DNA of 40,438 nt from an uncultured Collinsella sp. (lineage in GTDB: Bacteria; Actinomycetota; Coriobacteriia; Coriobacteriales; Coriobacteriaceae), in assembly GCA_902470095.1 (NCBI GenBank), contig CABRFG010000007.1:1-40438 (forward strand), read 5' to 3'. Positions 40,122-40,438 of the stretch are shown in pieces; positions within the stretch are counted from its first letter, which is position 1; the number at the start of each line of letters is the position of its first letter. The notes under the pieces are model-generated. The model saw only the letters and a program-made list of their open reading frames with translations, had not been told where the DNA came from and did not search any database. A program made the translations under genes and the position numbers.

Positions 40122-40257
40122 GTTGCCGGTGCACGGGTTCGAACCCGTATCTAGCTATATATAAGAACGCTTGGCGAACAAAACCCGCCTTTTACCGATG
40201 GGAAACAAATAACTGATGCCTTTGGAGTAAAGTAGCGCTCCAGAGATGACCGATGTC

Positions 40258-40438
40258 TCAATACACATAAAACAGCTGGTCATCGCCAATATCAGAAGCC
40301 AATGCTTCAGTTTTAACCTCAGTGATGCGACTGAGGGACCTATTCATTTGTGAACAAAATATGGAGTGCGCGATTCCCGCCCACGGCGCCCCTCCGGTCT
40401 GGCAATATATCTCCTTGCCGCGCGGCCCGGTGGAACCG
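40258..40438 (-). CDS. Possible C-terminal end of a gene running off the window
   Basis: On the minus strand a frame stays open from the window edge for 60 codons to a TGA at 40258-40260. The peptide includes GPRGKEIYCQTGGAPWAGI and ends ALASDIGDDQLFYVY. The composition is protein-like, but the family is not recognised and the frame is short enough to be chance. The bases between 40147 and 40257 show no feature that I can support. Confidence 0.35.
   Translation of the reverse strand, partial: GSTGPRGKEIYCQTGGAPWAGIAHSIFCSQMNRSLSRITEVKTEALASDIGDDQLFYVY

Noticed and set aside
39931..40164. Plus-strand frame across the tRNA-Lys element (77 codons)
   Set aside because: It starts within a terminator T-run and reads through hairpins and the tRNA 3'-end copy; no ribosome site and no family.

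Overview
The window looks like the replication-origin region of a coriobacterial actinomycete, most likely Collinsella or a close relative. This rests on the gene order around dnaA, a DciA-type helicase loader (DUF721), GC-rich codon use, a class of Tat lipoproteins, and an LPXTG/thioester adhesin typical of gut Coriobacteriia. It is an inference from gene content; no database search was run.

Layout. At 0.2-11.2 kb a leftward block holds a GHKL-ATPase/winged-helix protein, dnaA, dnaN, recF, dciA, gyrB and gyrA. Strand polarity switches at about 11.2-11.5 kb. From 11.5 to 16.6 kb a rightward block holds rpmH, rnpA, yidD, yidC, jag/khpB, rsmG, three perfect parS sites, parA, parB and a small membrane protein. 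DnaA-box-like 14-mers lie on both sides of the GHKL-dnaA pair, and an AT-rich stretch with a DnaA-trio-like run lies between dnaA and dnaN. Together these suggest a bipartite oriC. From 16.7 to 23.7 kb are rlmN, ddl, a DinG-like exonuclease-helicase and a pair of WYL-domain regulators. From 23.8 to 30.8 kb are a membrane M28-like protein carrying a huge acidic insertion, a small membrane protein, and a large sortase-anchored thioester/CnaB adhesin on the other strand. From 31.0 to 40.2 kb are tRNA-Gly, purB, a TSCPD protein with a Tat lipoprotein, a two-component system, purC, a membrane protein, an M29 aminopeptidase and tRNA-Lys. The window ends with the probable C-terminus of a leftward gene.

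How the parts work together. The core is a replication and segregation hub: initiator, clamp, repair loader, helicase loader, gyrase and origin, with ParABS beside it. Ribosomal protein L34, RNase P protein and the membrane-insertion genes follow in the common bacterial order.

Most interesting signals. (1) Both tRNA genes are followed by a terminator, then a related array of very stable hairpins (including the GCGAAGC and GCGAAAGC mini-hairpin sequences), then an exact 18-19 base copy of that tRNA's own 3' end. This looks like a tRNA-end-associated structured element family. (2) The origin repeat core is TTTTCAACA rather than TTATCCACA, and the DnaA recognition helix reads RNHST instead of RDHTT, which suggests coupled change. 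(3) A GHKL ATPase with a Gln-rich linker and winged helix is the first gene of the dnaA operon. (4) An M28-type fold is interrupted by roughly 670 residues of acidic low-complexity sequence and has altered metal-ligand positions.
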